Part shown: piece by piece, positions 1 to 9,186 of the stretch
How positions within the stretch are numbered: position 1 is the stretch's first letter
Layout: each line of letters starts with the position of its first letter
Origin: VXLM01 sp034421575
GTDB lineage: Bacteria > Chloroflexota > Dehalococcoidia > Lucifugimonadales > VXLM01
Assembly (NCBI GenBank): GCA_034421575.1
Contig: DAOUKG010000032.1
Coordinates: 1-64,000 of the forward strand
Length of the DNA stretch: 64,000 bases
Reading direction: 5' to 3'
Program-made: the position numbers and the translations under genes
Notes under the pieces: generated by a model
Seen by the model: only the letters and a program-made list of their open reading frames with translations
The model's database searches: none
Told to the model about the DNA's origin: nothing

Positions 1-120
1 GCGATGGCGTAGCATTTTAGATTCCTCCCTACGGTCGGAATGACAGGCACTCGGGGGGCATGACAGCTACTCAGTTGTACTTGCAATCCGATTTTACCTA
101 CCCCTGTCAGCCCGCAGGGG

Positions 121-175
121 GAGAGACACAGAGAGGGGGCCTCTTTCAGCCCTCCGCGCCCTCTGCGCGGTAAAA
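121..175. repeat. dispersed intergenic repeat (CCGCAGAGGGCGCGG family)
   Basis: The stretch just upstream of the first gene holds, in reverse orientation, the same GCAGAGGGCGCGGAG / AGCGCAGAG words that recur at about 34758, 37628, 37709 and 40708. Bases 1-118 also look like intergenic repeat material (a short palindrome around CTACGGTCGGAATGACA) with no coding signal. Function unknown. Confidence 0.6.
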
Positions 176-204
176 TCCCCTCCACAACTAGCGAAGGAGT
201 CCAT

Positions 205-1371
205 GTGAAGAGCTACCTCACCCACCTGGCGTGCACCAGTTGCGACGCAACCCATTCCGCCGACCAACTCATCCGCCTCTGCCCTGACTGCGACAAGGTC
301 CTTTACGCGCGCTACGACCTCGACGCCGCCCGCAGAGAGACGGACCGCGACGCACTCGCAGGCCGCCGCTCCGATATGTGGCGCTACTTCGAGACCATGC
401 CCGTCCTTGACGAAGCGAACATCGTCAGCCTCGGCGAGGGCATGACTCCCATTCTCGAAGCTCCCCGCCTGGCCGAGGCCATCGGCGCGACAAATGTCGT
501 CATCAAAGACGAAGGCCAAAATCCGACCGGCACATTCAAGTCGCGGGGGCTATCAGCGGCGGTCTCCAAGGCAAAGGAGCTTGGAGCCGCTGGCGTGACC
601 ATCCCCACCGCCGGAAACGCGGGCGGCGCGCTGGCCGCCTACGCCGCGAGGGCCGGCCTGGATTCCCACGTCTTCATGCCACAGGACGCCCTCGACGCCA
701 ATAAGAAAGAGGTCACCCACGCGGGAGGATCCCTCCACCTCGTCGACGGCCTCATCGGCGAGGCCGGCCAGCAGTCCCGCGAGCTTGCCGCCGAGCTCGG
801 CATGTTCGACCTCTCGACCCTCCAGGAACCGTACCGCGCCGAGGGTAAGAAGACCATGGGCTACGAGATTGCCGAGCAGTGCGGCTGGACCTTCCCTGAC
901 GCCATCATCTACCCCACAGGCGGCGGCACAGGCGTCGTCGGAATTTGGAAAGCAATTGAGGAGCTTGAGGCTTTGGGCTGGACCGACAGCAAGCGCCCCC
1001 GATTCTTCTGCGTGCAGGCCGAGGGATGCCAGCCAATCGTCCGCGCCTTCCAGCGCGGCGACGACCATGCCGAACCCTGGGAGAACGCACACACCGTCGC
1101 CCATGGGATGCGCGTCCCCTCCGCCATCGCCGACTACCTCATCCTCAACGTCCTCCACGAGAGCGAGGGCGGCGCAATCGCCGTCTCCGACGACGACCTC
1201 CTCGACCACATGCGCCTCATCGCCCGCACCGAGGGCATCGTCGTAGGCCCCGAAGGCGGCGCAACCGCTGCGGCAGCGCGTCGGCTCATCGACTCAGCCG
1301 ACCTCTCCCCAAACGACCACATTTTGCTGCTGAACACGGGATCGGGGTTGAAGACTCCAGAGTTGATGTAA
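205..1371 (+). CDS. thrC: threonine synthase-like PLP enzyme
   Basis: A 388-residue fold-type II PLP enzyme. Threonine synthase converts O-phosphohomoserine to threonine in the cytoplasm. An N-terminal zinc-ribbon-like pair of CxxC motifs (C10/C13 and C26/C29) precedes the catalytic core. The PLP lysine is K112 in the motif TGTFKSRGLS, preceded by KDEGQNPTG, and the phosphate-binding glycine loop PTGGGTGVVG follows near residue 240. Length and the Zn-ribbon match the longer bacterial/archaeal threonine synthases. I chose the GTG at 205 because GAAGGAG lies just upstream; the ATG at 203 is in another frame. Threonine dehydratase or cysteate synthase are related families and cannot be fully excluded, but the N-terminal ribbon favours threonine synthase. 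Confidence 0.85.
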   Translation: MKSYLTHLACTSCDATHSADQLIRLCPDCDKVLYARYDLDAARRETDRDALAGRRSDMWRYFETMPVLDEANIVSLGEGMTPILEAPRLAEAIGATNVVIKDEGQNPTGTFKSRGLSAAVSKAKELGAAGVTIPTAGNAGGALAAYAARAGLDSHVFMPQDALDANKKEVTHAGGSLHLVDGLIGEAGQQSRELAAELGMFDLSTLQEPYRAEGKKTMGYEIAEQCGWTFPDAIIYPTGGGTGVVGIWKAIEELEALGWTDSKRPRFFCVQAEGCQPIVRAFQRGDDHAEPWENAHTVAHGMRVPSAIADYLILNVLHESEGGAIAVSDDDLLDHMRLIARTEGIVVGPEGGATAAAARRLIDSADLSPNDHILLLNTGSGLKTPELM

Positions 1372-1393
1372 GGCTCGCCAACTACACGCCCCC

Positions 1394-2749
1394 ATGACGC
1401 CAAGCCTTTCCAAATCCAAGTTCCAATACGGCCTCCAATGCCTGAAACGGCTCTACTTGGATAGCTTCCAGCCGGAACTTGCCGACCCCGTAGACGCGGG
1501 ACTGCAGGCGAGATTCGACACCGGCACCATTGTCGGCGAAGTCGCAAGAAACTACTTCCCCGATGGCAGGCTCATAGAGGAAACGTACTTGGAGCACGAC
1601 CAAGCAGTCGCCACAACTGGAACTCTCCTCGCTGACTCCGCCCTCCCAGCCCTCTATGAAGCCGCCTTCACATTTCAAGGCATCAAAACGAGAGTCGACA
1701 TCCTCAAGAGAAACGGCGAACAGGACTATGACCTCATCGAGGTCAAGTCAACGACGCGGCTCAAACCCGAACATGTCACGGATGTCGCGATTCAGATATA
1801 CGTCGCCGAAGGCTCCGGCATCCCCATCAATGGGACGTACCTGATGCACCTCAACAATGCCTACGTGTATCAGGGTGGAGAACACGATCTGCAACAGCTC
1901 TTTACGCTTGAGGACGTTACCGACCGTGCAAGGTCATTTGTCGCACGACGTGTACCCGACGACCTCTCTCGAATGTGGGCGACGTTACAACAAGACAACC
2001 CTCCGGACATCGAGACCGGCCCGCACTGCACCAAGCCTTACCGCTGCTCCTTCTACGGACACTGCCACCAAGGTGACCTTCCCGCAGCCGGACAGCCTTT
2101 CATCAGCCCGTCCCTCGCATCGAGTCTGGCAGAAATCACATTCCCAGCCTCCTTCCTCGATTTCGAGACCTTCAATCCAGCCATTCCGTTATTTCCCGGT
2201 ACACGTCCCTATCAGGTAGTTCCCTTCCAATGGTCTCTCCATATTCTCGATTCGTCAGGTCAGTTGACTCACGAATCGTTCCTGAACGACGACGCTGAAG
2301 ACCCAAGAGAACGCTTCATCATCAGCCTGCTGAAGGCGGTCCCAGTCGAAGGCGCAATCGTCACCTACTCCCCCTACGAGAAGACCGTTCTGAGAAACTT
2401 GGCCCAGGCATTCCCACACTACGGCAACCGACTACTATCCTTCTGCGACCGCATGGTCGATCTCCTGAAGCTAATCCGAGAAAACTACTACCACCCCGAC
2501 TTCAACGGAAGCTACTCCCTCAAGTCCGTGGCACCAACTCTCGTACCCAATCTGGGCTACACTGATATAGAGATTCAAGACGGCGCCGCCGCCTCAGTCG
2601 CCTATATGCGGATGATCGCCGAGAAAATCCAGGAGTCTGAAAAGGTGAACGCGAGGAACGCGCTCCTCGCCTACTGCGCGCAGGACACGGAGGCAATGGT
2701 TCGCGTCTACAATGCACTACTAACTGAAGCCAAGCGTGTCGCACGTTGA
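1394..2749 (+). CDS. DUF2779-type fusion: Cas4-like Fe-S PD-(D/E)XK nuclease plus DEDD-like exonuclease
   Basis: A 451-residue protein of the DUF2779 type. Residues about 1-230 resemble a RecB/Cas4-like nuclease: an early Cys in YGLQCLKRLYLD, then TRVDIL...LIEVKSTT (PD-(D/E)XK core), and a cluster CTKPYRCSFYGHC (C-x5-C-x5-C) that with the first Cys would hold an Fe-S cluster. The C-terminal half has an RNase H-like exonuclease pattern: SFLDFETF (DxE), a central VTYSPYEKTVL and a late YCAQDTEAM. No partner is annotated for this family that I can name. It overlaps or abuts the next gene, itself a nuclease-like protein, so the two are probably co-transcribed. DNA repair or a defence role are both possible; exact function unknown. 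Confidence 0.75.
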   Translation: MTPSLSKSKFQYGLQCLKRLYLDSFQPELADPVDAGLQARFDTGTIVGEVARNYFPDGRLIEETYLEHDQAVATTGTLLADSALPALYEAAFTFQGIKTRVDILKRNGEQDYDLIEVKSTTRLKPEHVTDVAIQIYVAEGSGIPINGTYLMHLNNAYVYQGGEHDLQQLFTLEDVTDRARSFVARRVPDDLSRMWATLQQDNPPDIETGPHCTKPYRCSFYGHCHQGDLPAAGQPFISPSLASSLAEITFPASFLDFETFNPAIPLFPGTRPYQVVPFQWSLHILDSSGQLTHESFLNDDAEDPRERFIISLLKAVPVEGAIVTYSPYEKTVLRNLAQAFPHYGNRLLSFCDRMVDLLKLIRENYYHPDFNGSYSLKSVAPTLVPNLGYTDIEIQDGAAASVAYMRMIAEKIQESEKVNARNALLAYCAQDTEAMVRVYNALLTEAKRVAR

Positions 2750-2771
2750 AAGACTGAGAAGAGATCACCTA

Positions 2772-3524
2772 ATGGGAATTCTAGGCATAACAAACAGAAC
2801 GGAAAATTGGAAGACCGCCCGGTATTTTGCTCCATTTTTCGAAAGTTGCTCTGCTCGCGCCGATCTTGTCATGCAACTGCACGAACCATTGGGAGAGGTT
2901 GAACCAAGGACTGTCAAGGTAGAGTTGTTCTGGAAGGGGATGAGAGATCACTTGAATCTTCCGGATGGTGGAGCAGAGTCAAACTCTCAACGGCAGCAAC
3001 AAGAGTTGGCAGATCGCTATCGTTGCCTGTTCCCCAACCTACGTGATGAGATTTCTCAATTCAATGGTTTGACGCTCCCGAATGACTGGAATTACGACGT
3101 GAGCGAAGGGGCCGAGGAGAAGACATTGGAAGAGCTTGAAGAGGGGCTATTCAACAATCTCCGCAACACGGAAATTGACATTGTCTTGCAAACCGACCAG
3201 TATCTTTTCATTGGGGAGGCGAAGCACTTGTCTGGATTTGGGAGAGACGGGAAATTGATCCTAGTGCATCAACTTATTCGCCAATACGTGATGTCAACTA
3301 TCCTTACAGACATGGTAGCGGAGGACAACAAAACCGAACCCAAAAGGATTATTCCCTTTGTAGTGGGGGATGACATTAATAAGCTGAAGAATTATCAGCA
3401 AGTTGAATTCATGATTCAGCAACATAACGGTAATCGTAGTCCCGGTGAATGGCTCAAAGAGGAAAACATACTGAATTGGGACTGTATCGAGGAACTCGCA
3501 TCGTCAGGTGACAACAACGGCTAA
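2772..3524 (+). CDS. PD-(D/E)XK nuclease-like protein, hypothetical
   Basis: About 250 residues. I do not recognise the family. Residues about 135-165 carry NTEIDIVLQTDQYLFIGEAK, an Asp followed by a strand ending in GEAK, which fits the PD-(D/E)XK nuclease core (D-x(n)-ExK). The rest is mostly helical with a glutamate-rich stretch. A GTG at 2736 is in frame and would overlap the preceding gene, but ATG 2772 has GAGAAGAGA at good spacing and is preferred. Base composition is clearly more AT-rich than the genes on either side, pointing to transfer. Position directly behind the DUF2779 nuclease suggests a two-gene cassette. Confidence 0.65.
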   Translation: MGILGITNRTENWKTARYFAPFFESCSARADLVMQLHEPLGEVEPRTVKVELFWKGMRDHLNLPDGGAESNSQRQQQELADRYRCLFPNLRDEISQFNGLTLPNDWNYDVSEGAEEKTLEELEEGLFNNLRNTEIDIVLQTDQYLFIGEAKHLSGFGRDGKLILVHQLIRQYVMSTILTDMVAEDNKTEPKRIIPFVVGDDINKLKNYQQVEFMIQQHNGNRSPGEWLKEENILNWDCIEELASSGDNNG

Positions 3525-3544
3525 CCCCGAAAGGACCCCCACCC

Positions 3545-4792
3545 ATGACCAAGCTCTACTACACCGAGTCCGGCCACTCCATGCCGAACCTTGCCGAGGA
3601 GCTGACCACCTTCCGTCGCGCCCGCAAGATCCTCACCCTGCCGGCGACCTCCTCGCCCGCTTCCCTCTACTTCATTGCGAGGTCGCACGAGGGGACAAAA
3701 CTTCCCCTCCATATCTCCGTCAACGGCATGACCCTCCCGCCCGTGCCTCCCCAGCAGGCATGGCACACGTGGTACGAGGCGCCAATAGACTTCGGCCTCC
3801 TGCGAGCCGGTGACAACATCTTGGAGTTCTGGACCGACTCCACCGCGATGAACTCGTGGGCGCTCGGCCTCGAAGCCGGGCACGCCGACCCGAACAGCTA
3901 CGTCAGCGACGACTCGGGCCGCACCTGGCGCAACCACCACATGGCCTACCTCAACGTCGTCCGCGCCGAGTACGTCGTCCGCGTCCGTCTCGCAGAGGGC
4001 GAAGACCCGGCGCCTCCTCCCATGGTCTTCAACGACCCCGACGACCCGCGACTGGAGTCCCTCAGGTCGATCATGCCCCCACAGGCCCTCGACCGGAGCC
4101 TGCCCGAGCTCGAACGCCTGCGCGCCATAAGCACCTGGCTCGCCTCAAGCTGGGAGCACACCGCCTCCGGGCCCGACCTCGGCGTCCTCAACACTCCCTG
4201 GGACCCCGAGACCGTCCTCGCATGGGCGCCAGGACAGTGCGGACACAACGGCCTCCGTCCCACTGCCAACTGCATCTTCTACGGCGTCGCCTTCGCCAAC
4301 GCCGCACAGGCCATCGGCGTTCCGGCCCGCTGCGCCATCTTCGCGGGCAAGCCCGGCAAGGCCGACGGCCACTTCACGGCAGAGTACTGGTCCGAAGAGC
4401 ACCAAAAGTGGGCGATGGTCGATCCCAATTTCGACGATTTCTTCCTCCGCGACGGCGTTCCCCTCTCCGTCAGCGAGCTTCAGGTGCTCGGCTCCGATCT
4501 GGAAGACGTCACCGAACGCGGCCCCGGCGCGGAGTCGCAGCGCCCAAATCAACGAGTCCACCGCTGGTTCGACAGCCACGAGCGCCGCGCCCGCTCCCTC
4601 GAATTCCGCACGGTCTGGTACCGCGCCGACCAGCTCACCCGCCCGGAGTTCAGCCCGCCCGCACACGGTGGCGGTGGCGCATACACCGAGACCGGCATAG
4701 TATGGGAGGAGAGTGACAAGGACACCTGGCCCATGTTCCCCCTCTTCGGACCACCCGACTACTTCAACTCACCGCCAGTATGGGAAGGCTGA
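3545..4792 (+). CDS. transglutaminase-like domain protein
   Basis: A 415-residue protein with a central transglutaminase-like fold. The catalytic triad is visible: C232 in PGQCGHN, H276 in ADGHFTAEYW, and D293 in MVDPNFDDF. The N-terminal ~150 residues look like a beta-rich carbohydrate- or protein-binding domain (LYFIARSHEGTKLPLHISVN). There is no signal peptide. Members of this superfamily act as proteases, peptide amidases or cross-linkers; substrate here is unknown. GAAAGGA lies upstream of ATG 3545, and the next gene begins 7 bases after the stop, so the two may be co-transcribed. Confidence 0.75.
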   Translation: MTKLYYTESGHSMPNLAEELTTFRRARKILTLPATSSPASLYFIARSHEGTKLPLHISVNGMTLPPVPPQQAWHTWYEAPIDFGLLRAGDNILEFWTDSTAMNSWALGLEAGHADPNSYVSDDSGRTWRNHHMAYLNVVRAEYVVRVRLAEGEDPAPPPMVFNDPDDPRLESLRSIMPPQALDRSLPELERLRAISTWLASSWEHTASGPDLGVLNTPWDPETVLAWAPGQCGHNGLRPTANCIFYGVAFANAAQAIGVPARCAIFAGKPGKADGHFTAEYWSEEHQKWAMVDPNFDDFFLRDGVPLSVSELQVLGSDLEDVTERGPGAESQRPNQRVHRWFDSHERRARSLEFRTVWYRADQLTRPEFSPPAHGGGGAYTETGIVWEESDKDTWPMFPLFGPPDYFNSPPVWEG

Positions 4793-4798
4793 TCACCC

Positions 4799-5497
4799 AT
4801 GCCCCTTCGGCTCACAAAAGAGTGGAGCACACGAAAGCCCGTCAGCATCTTCCTGCTGCTCACGGTCTTCATTACCGTCTCATGCGCCCAGTCAGGCGGT
4901 GAAGGCCAACCTTTACCTACCGAAACGCCGGGAAGCGATCATACTCCAACCGCCATCCCCACCCCTCCGACGGTTACGCCTGAACCGACTCCCTCTACAC
5001 CCGCTCCCACGCCGGAACCAACCGTAACCGCGACTCCGGCTCCAACCCCCAGGACCATCCTGTCGACGAGCAGCACCGGGGGAGAGGCCGCGCCCGACTT
5101 CGAGGTCGAGACCTTCGACGGCGAGAGCCTGCGCCTGTCCGACCTCAACGGCAAGGTCGTCGTCCTGAACTTCTGGGCCTCCTGGTGCCCACCCTGCCGC
5201 TGGGAAATGCCCTTCTTCGAGACCATGTGGCAGGAGTACCGCGACCAGGGCGTCGTCTTCCTGGGCATAGCCATGTCCGACACCCTCGAAAACGTCAAGG
5301 CGTTCGCCGAAGAGGCCGGCGTCACCTACCCCGTCGCGCTCGACACCACCACCGAGATCGCGCGCGACTACGAAGTGCTCACACTGCCGACCACCTACTT
5401 CATTGGTAAAGACGGAAACATCGAACGCAAGCTCACCAGCGCGGCCAACGAAGGCCTCCTCAAGGTCTTCCTCCGAGGCCAGCTCCGCCGCGAGTAA
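4799..5497 (+). CDS. TlpA/ResA-like thiol-disulfide lipoprotein
   Basis: A 232-residue exported lipoprotein. A hydrophobic segment (residues 15-28) ends in a lipobox-like VSC with lipidated C29. A long Thr/Pro/Glu linker (about 40-86) tethers a thioredoxin-fold domain of the AhpC/TSA-TlpA type. The redox motif is WCPPC (C130/C133) and the cis-proline motif is LPTTYFI near residue 196. It would act outside the membrane, reducing or oxidising protein thiols, for instance in cytochrome c maturation, though no cytochrome genes are nearby. It follows the transglutaminase-like gene by 6 bases. Confidence 0.85.
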   Translation: MPLRLTKEWSTRKPVSIFLLLTVFITVSCAQSGGEGQPLPTETPGSDHTPTAIPTPPTVTPEPTPSTPAPTPEPTVTATPAPTPRTILSTSSTGGEAAPDFEVETFDGESLRLSDLNGKVVVLNFWASWCPPCRWEMPFFETMWQEYRDQGVVFLGIAMSDTLENVKAFAEEAGVTYPVALDTTTEIARDYEVLTLPTTYFIGKDGNIERKLTSAANEGLLKVFLRGQLRRE

Positions 5498-5545
5498 CTC
5501 ACGAACAGGACGGTAAATGGGAAGTCGCACAAAACCCACGTACAC

Positions 5546-5563
5546 ACTGAGCCCGTCGAAGGT
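5546..5563. repeat. dispersed CTGAGCCYGTCGAAGG repeat
   Basis: One of many copies of a short repeat built on TTCGACAGGCTCAGG (here in reverse complement, with C for T). It occurs only between genes in this window. Mechanism and function unknown; such words are abundant in some Chloroflexota genomes. Confidence 0.7.
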
Positions 5564-5651
5564 TGAAGTGCCCAACCCTCGGCAACCTTACCCAGCGTAA
5601 CTGCGGCACATCGGCTATCATATCGAGAGAGTCTCCTGGCCCACCCAGAGC

Positions 5652-6380
5652 ATGATCTTCGGCAAGCCCATACAAGCCACCAGCGGAGTGTTCCAATTCC
5701 GGGCCCTAGGAGCCCGTGTCACTGTGCTCGTCGAAGACAGCCGCGCCATCCTGGTCGATGCGGGACTGCAGGGAAGCCTCATCCCAATAACCGGCGGCCT
5801 CAAAGACCTCGGACTATCCCTCGACCAAATCGACACCGTCGTCATTACCCACGCCCACCCCGACCACTGCGGCGGACTCGGCGAAGTCGTCGCCGGGAGA
5901 AGCATCGCCGTTGCCGCGCATCGGTTGGATGCGGACATTATTTCAGGCACGAAGACCCCACCCAACCCACTCCAAAATGAGTTCTTTGCCAAGATGGCAG
6001 AACCCGTCCTCCCAAAGCTCATGGGAAGCCTCGTCCCCGTCGATCTCCCGCTCGAAGATGGCGATCTCATCCCTTTCAGCACGGAGGTACGAGTCGTCCA
6101 CCTCCCCGGACACACCGCAGGCAGCATCGCCCTATACCTGCCCTCCAAGCGCGCCATCATCGTCGGAGACGCATTGCAGTACAAATTCTCGCGGAAACTC
6201 AGCCCACCCTCTCACAGGGTTACCCAGGATTCGAAAGAGGCGCTGCGCTCGCTTGAGAAGCTCCTCGATCTGGATTTCGATGTCATCTGCTTCAGCCACT
6301 TCCCGCCCATGCGCAAGAATGCTCGCGCGGCCCTCCACGAGATGATCGAAGAACATACCGCCCGCCGCGCTGCTGTGTGA
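5652..6380 (+). CDS. metallo-beta-lactamase fold hydrolase
   Basis: A 242-residue metallo-beta-lactamase superfamily hydrolase. The metal motif HAHPDH (H67, H69, D71, H72) sits in VVITHAHPDHCGG. A further His is in LPGHTAGSIALY near residue 155, the Asp of the bridging ligand is in IIVGDAL near 175, and the late His is in ICFSHFPP near 220. Together they are a full set of dinuclear zinc ligands. No signal peptide. Substrate cannot be deduced: glyoxalase II-like thioester hydrolases, lactonases and other hydrolases share these motifs. Flanked by dispersed repeats on both sides, so probably transcribed alone. Confidence 0.85.
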   Translation: MIFGKPIQATSGVFQFRALGARVTVLVEDSRAILVDAGLQGSLIPITGGLKDLGLSLDQIDTVVITHAHPDHCGGLGEVVAGRSIAVAAHRLDADIISGTKTPPNPLQNEFFAKMAEPVLPKLMGSLVPVDLPLEDGDLIPFSTEVRVVHLPGHTAGSIALYLPSKRAIIVGDALQYKFSRKLSPPSHRVTQDSKEALRSLEKLLDLDFDVICFSHFPPMRKNARAALHEMIEEHTARRAAV

Positions 6381-6400
6381 GATTGTGTCCCAAAGAACTC

Positions 6401-6480
6401 CGTTCACCCTGAGCCTGTCAAGGGGGTGAAGACGTAATTCATGGTATCGACAAGCCTGGCCTGAGCCCGTCGAAGGGTTC
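6401..6480. repeat. pair of dispersed CTGAGCCYGTCGAAGG repeats
   Basis: Two copies of the TTCGACAGGCTCAGG-type word lie here (about 6405-6425 and 6461-6478), in the same orientation, each followed by sequence such as GGTTCACTACGAACGG that also accompanies other copies. They fill most of the gap between the hydrolase and the acyl ligase. Confidence 0.7.
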
Positions 6481-6533
6481 ACTACGAACGGTTCCGATTG
6501 ATTTATTGGACACCCTCTGATGGAATAGAAGCC

Positions 6534-9038
6534 ATGACAGCCAACATGACCGACACCCCCACAGACCATACCCTCGTCGATTTCCTCCGCACGACCGCTG
6601 AAAAGCACGCTTCCCGCGACGCCCTCCTCATCAAGCCGGTGTTCCGCTACCTCCGCTGGACCTACTCCCGCCTCTGGGAAGATTCCGGCAAGGTCGCCTC
6701 ACTGCTCCAGAGCCGCGGCCTCACAAAGGGTGACCAGATCATCCTCTGGGGACCGAACTCCCCACACTGGGTGCTCATCTTCTTCGGCTGCGTCAGGGCA
6801 GGCGTCGTCGTCATCCCGCTAGACCTCCGAAGCGCCCCCGACTACGTGGAGCGAGTAATCTCGGGCACCGACCCGAAACTGGCCTTCACTTCCCGCTTCA
6901 CCCCGAAGGAAGACGTGGACCTCGCAGTCCCGGAAATAACCCTCGAACAGCTTGAAGAGACCATCGCCGACATGCCTCCACCCGAAGACGTGGACATCAC
7001 CCCAGACGACCTTGTCGAGATCATGTTCACCTCCGGCACCACCGGCGATCCAAAGGGCGTCATGCTCACCCATCGGAATCTGACAGCCAACATCGAGGGC
7101 ATATCTCAATACATCTCCTGCGACCCTTCCAGCAGACTCCTCTCCATCCTTCCGCTGAGCCACATGTACGAGCAGATGGGCGGTCTCTTCATCGCCCTCA
7201 ACTCCGGCGCGAGTGTGACCTATCCCACGAGCCGCCAGCCCACCGTCCTCGCCCGGACGATGCGCGAGCGCAGGATCACCATCCTGCTCCTCGTTCCCCA
7301 GGGACTCGAGCTCCTCATGAACGGCATCGAACGCGAGATTACCCGGCAGGGCAAGAAGGCCCTATGGGAACGCCTCCTAAAGGTAGCCGAGCGGACCCCC
7401 TTCCGCCTCCGTCGTGTCCTCTTCCGTCGAGTCCACAAGCAGTTCGGCGGCAAGCTCGACTTCATCGTCTCCGGCGGCGCTGCCCTCGACCCCGATCTCG
7501 GCAGAAAATGGGAGCTGCTCGGCGTCAAGATCGTGCAGGGTTACGGCGCTACTGAGGCCTCGCCCGTCATCAGCAACCACGCAATCGAGGAGCGAGGCAT
7601 CGACTCGACCGGCCGCCCGCTCCCAAATGTCGAGGTTACGATCAGCGACGCAGGCGAGATCCTCGTGCGCGGCGACAACGTCACTCCAGGATACTGGCGC
7701 GCGCCCGAAGAGACCGCCGCGGCCTTCGACGGCGACTGGTACCGGACAGGAGACCTCGGCTACTTCGACGACGAGGGCTTCCTCCACATTCAGGGCCGCC
7801 TCAAGGACATGATCGTCCTTCCCAGCGGCCAAAACGTCTTCCCGGAGGACATCCAAGCCGTCCTCACCAAGCACCCGAATGTCACCGACGCCGCCGTCAT
7901 CGGCCTGACCAAGGGCTCGTCCGTGGAGGTACACGCCGCCCTCATCTTGGACGACCCCAGTACCGCCCAGGCCGCCGTTTCCTGGACCAACGACCAACTC
8001 GCCGAACAGCAGCGAATCCGTGGCTTCACCGTCTGGCCCGATGAGGACTTCCCCCGCACCCACACTCTCAAGGTCAAGAAGCGCATCGTCATCGACACCA
8101 TCCTCGGCAAGATACAGCCCGATAGTCCCGTGGCCGCAACCTCCGGCAGCAGCCCTTCAGGGGGAGCAAGAGGCCTCAACCACATCATCGCCGAGGTAAG
8201 CAAACGAGACGTAACAGAAATTACTGACGATGCGGCACTCGGCGACGACCTCGACCTTGACTCCCTCGGACGAGTCGAGCTTCTCTCGGCTATCGAGGCT
8301 GAGTTGGGAGTCTACATGGACGAGAGCCAGTTGGATCAAGACACGACCGTCAAACACCTGACCGACCTCGTCGAGGAGGGTTCCAAGAACCCGCTCATGA
8401 TGAGCTTTCCTGCTTGGGGTATGCGCTGGTGGTGCCGCATCCTTCGCGGCTTCCTCCAACGGGTAATCATCTTTCCCTTAGTCAGCCTACCCTACAGCCT
8501 CAAGATAACCGGTCGCGAGCGCCTCGAAGGCGTCGCCGGCCCCGTCCTCTTCGCATCCAACCACAGCCTCGGTCTCGATAACCCCCTAATCATAAGGGCC
8601 ATTCCCAACAGACTCCGACGCCGCATGGCCATAGCCGGAGCCGCTCAGCTCTGGAAGAACCCCATCTTTTGGCTTATGAACCCACTCCTGGGCAACGGCT
8701 TCCCTCTCGCCAAGGAAGGCGCCGTCCGCCCCAGCCTCGAAAACATGGGCAAGATCATCGACGACGGCTGGTCCGTCCTCATCTACCCCGAAGGTGAACT
8801 CACCGTCGGAGGCCCCATCAAGCCCTTCATGAGCGGCGCCGGTCTCGTAGCCGTCGAAGGCCGCCTTCCCGTCGTCCCCCTCCGCCTCCACATCCACAAG
8901 CTGGGATTCCCTTCGCGCTTCCCCATCCTCCCACGGGGAAACGTCGAAATCCGCATAGGCAAGCCCGTCCTCCTGTCCCCCGACACCGACTACCAGGACG
9001 CCACCGCCGCCATCGAAAACGCCGTCAAGTCTCTCTGA
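6534..9038 (+). CDS. trifunctional acyl-AMP ligase / acyl carrier protein / PlsC acyltransferase
   Basis: An 834-residue fusion. Residues about 5-510 form an ANL-family adenylating enzyme: FTSGTTGDPKGVM (P-loop), YGATEASPV, YRTGDLGYFDDEGF and the C-terminal lysine region THTLKVKKR. Next comes an acyl carrier domain (about 540-620) with phosphopantetheine site DLDSLGRVEL. The last ~200 residues are a PlsC-type acyltransferase: SNHSLGLDN (an NHx4D-type motif), then IYPEGELT. The protein likely activates a fatty acid, loads it on its own carrier and transfers it to a lysophospholipid. It resembles Aas of enterobacteria in content, but the order is reversed and a carrier domain is inserted. ATG 6534 is chosen as the first plausible start; 6546 is an alternative. 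No neighbours of clear lipid function except the distant PKS. Confidence 0.85.
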   Translation: MTANMTDTPTDHTLVDFLRTTAEKHASRDALLIKPVFRYLRWTYSRLWEDSGKVASLLQSRGLTKGDQIILWGPNSPHWVLIFFGCVRAGVVVIPLDLRSAPDYVERVISGTDPKLAFTSRFTPKEDVDLAVPEITLEQLEETIADMPPPEDVDITPDDLVEIMFTSGTTGDPKGVMLTHRNLTANIEGISQYISCDPSSRLLSILPLSHMYEQMGGLFIALNSGASVTYPTSRQPTVLARTMRERRITILLLVPQGLELLMNGIEREITRQGKKALWERLLKVAERTPFRLRRVLFRRVHKQFGGKLDFIVSGGAALDPDLGRKWELLGVKIVQGYGATEASPVISNHAIEERGIDSTGRPLPNVEVTISDAGEILVRGDNVTPGYWRAPEETAAAFDGDWYRTGDLGYFDDEGFLHIQGRLKDMIVLPSGQNVFPEDIQAVLTKHPNVTDAAVIGLTKGSSVEVHAALILDDPSTAQAAVSWTNDQLAEQQRIRGFTVWPDEDFPRTHTLKVKKRIVIDTILGKIQPDSPVAATSGSSPSGGARGLNHIIAEVSKRDVTEITDDAALGDDLDLDSLGRVELLSAIEAELGVYMDESQLDQDTTVKHLTDLVEEGSKNPLMMSFPAWGMRWWCRILRGFLQRVIIFPLVSLPYSLKITGRERLEGVAGPVLFASNHSLGLDNPLIIRAIPNRLRRRMAIAGAAQLWKNPIFWLMNPLLGNGFPLAKEGAVRPSLENMGKIIDDGWSVLIYPEGELTVGGPIKPFMSGAGLVAVEGRLPVVPLRLHIHKLGFPSRFPILPRGNVEIRIGKPVLLSPDTDYQDATAAIENAVKSL

Positions 9039-9116
9039 CACCCGCCATACCCGATCAAGACCTATCACAAAACTCGCATCCACAAGTTCCAAGTGGATAG
9101 GCGATAGGGAAAAACA

Positions 9117-9142
9117 CGTTCGCCCTGAACCTGTCGAAGGGC
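9117..9142. repeat. dispersed CTGAACCTGTCGAAGG repeat
   Basis: A slightly diverged copy of the same short intergenic word seen at 5546 and 6461, between the acyl ligase and the HIT gene. It forms an imperfect hairpin with its flanks (GCCCTGAAC ... GAAGGGC). Confidence 0.6.
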
Positions 9143-9186
9143 AAGTCAACGCTAATACTGACAGTTTGAGGCAGTATCCAAAGCAA

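Noticed and set aside
553..1209. 218-codon frame antisense to threonine synthase
   Set aside because: No domain, no ribosome site and complete overlap with a clear enzyme gene.
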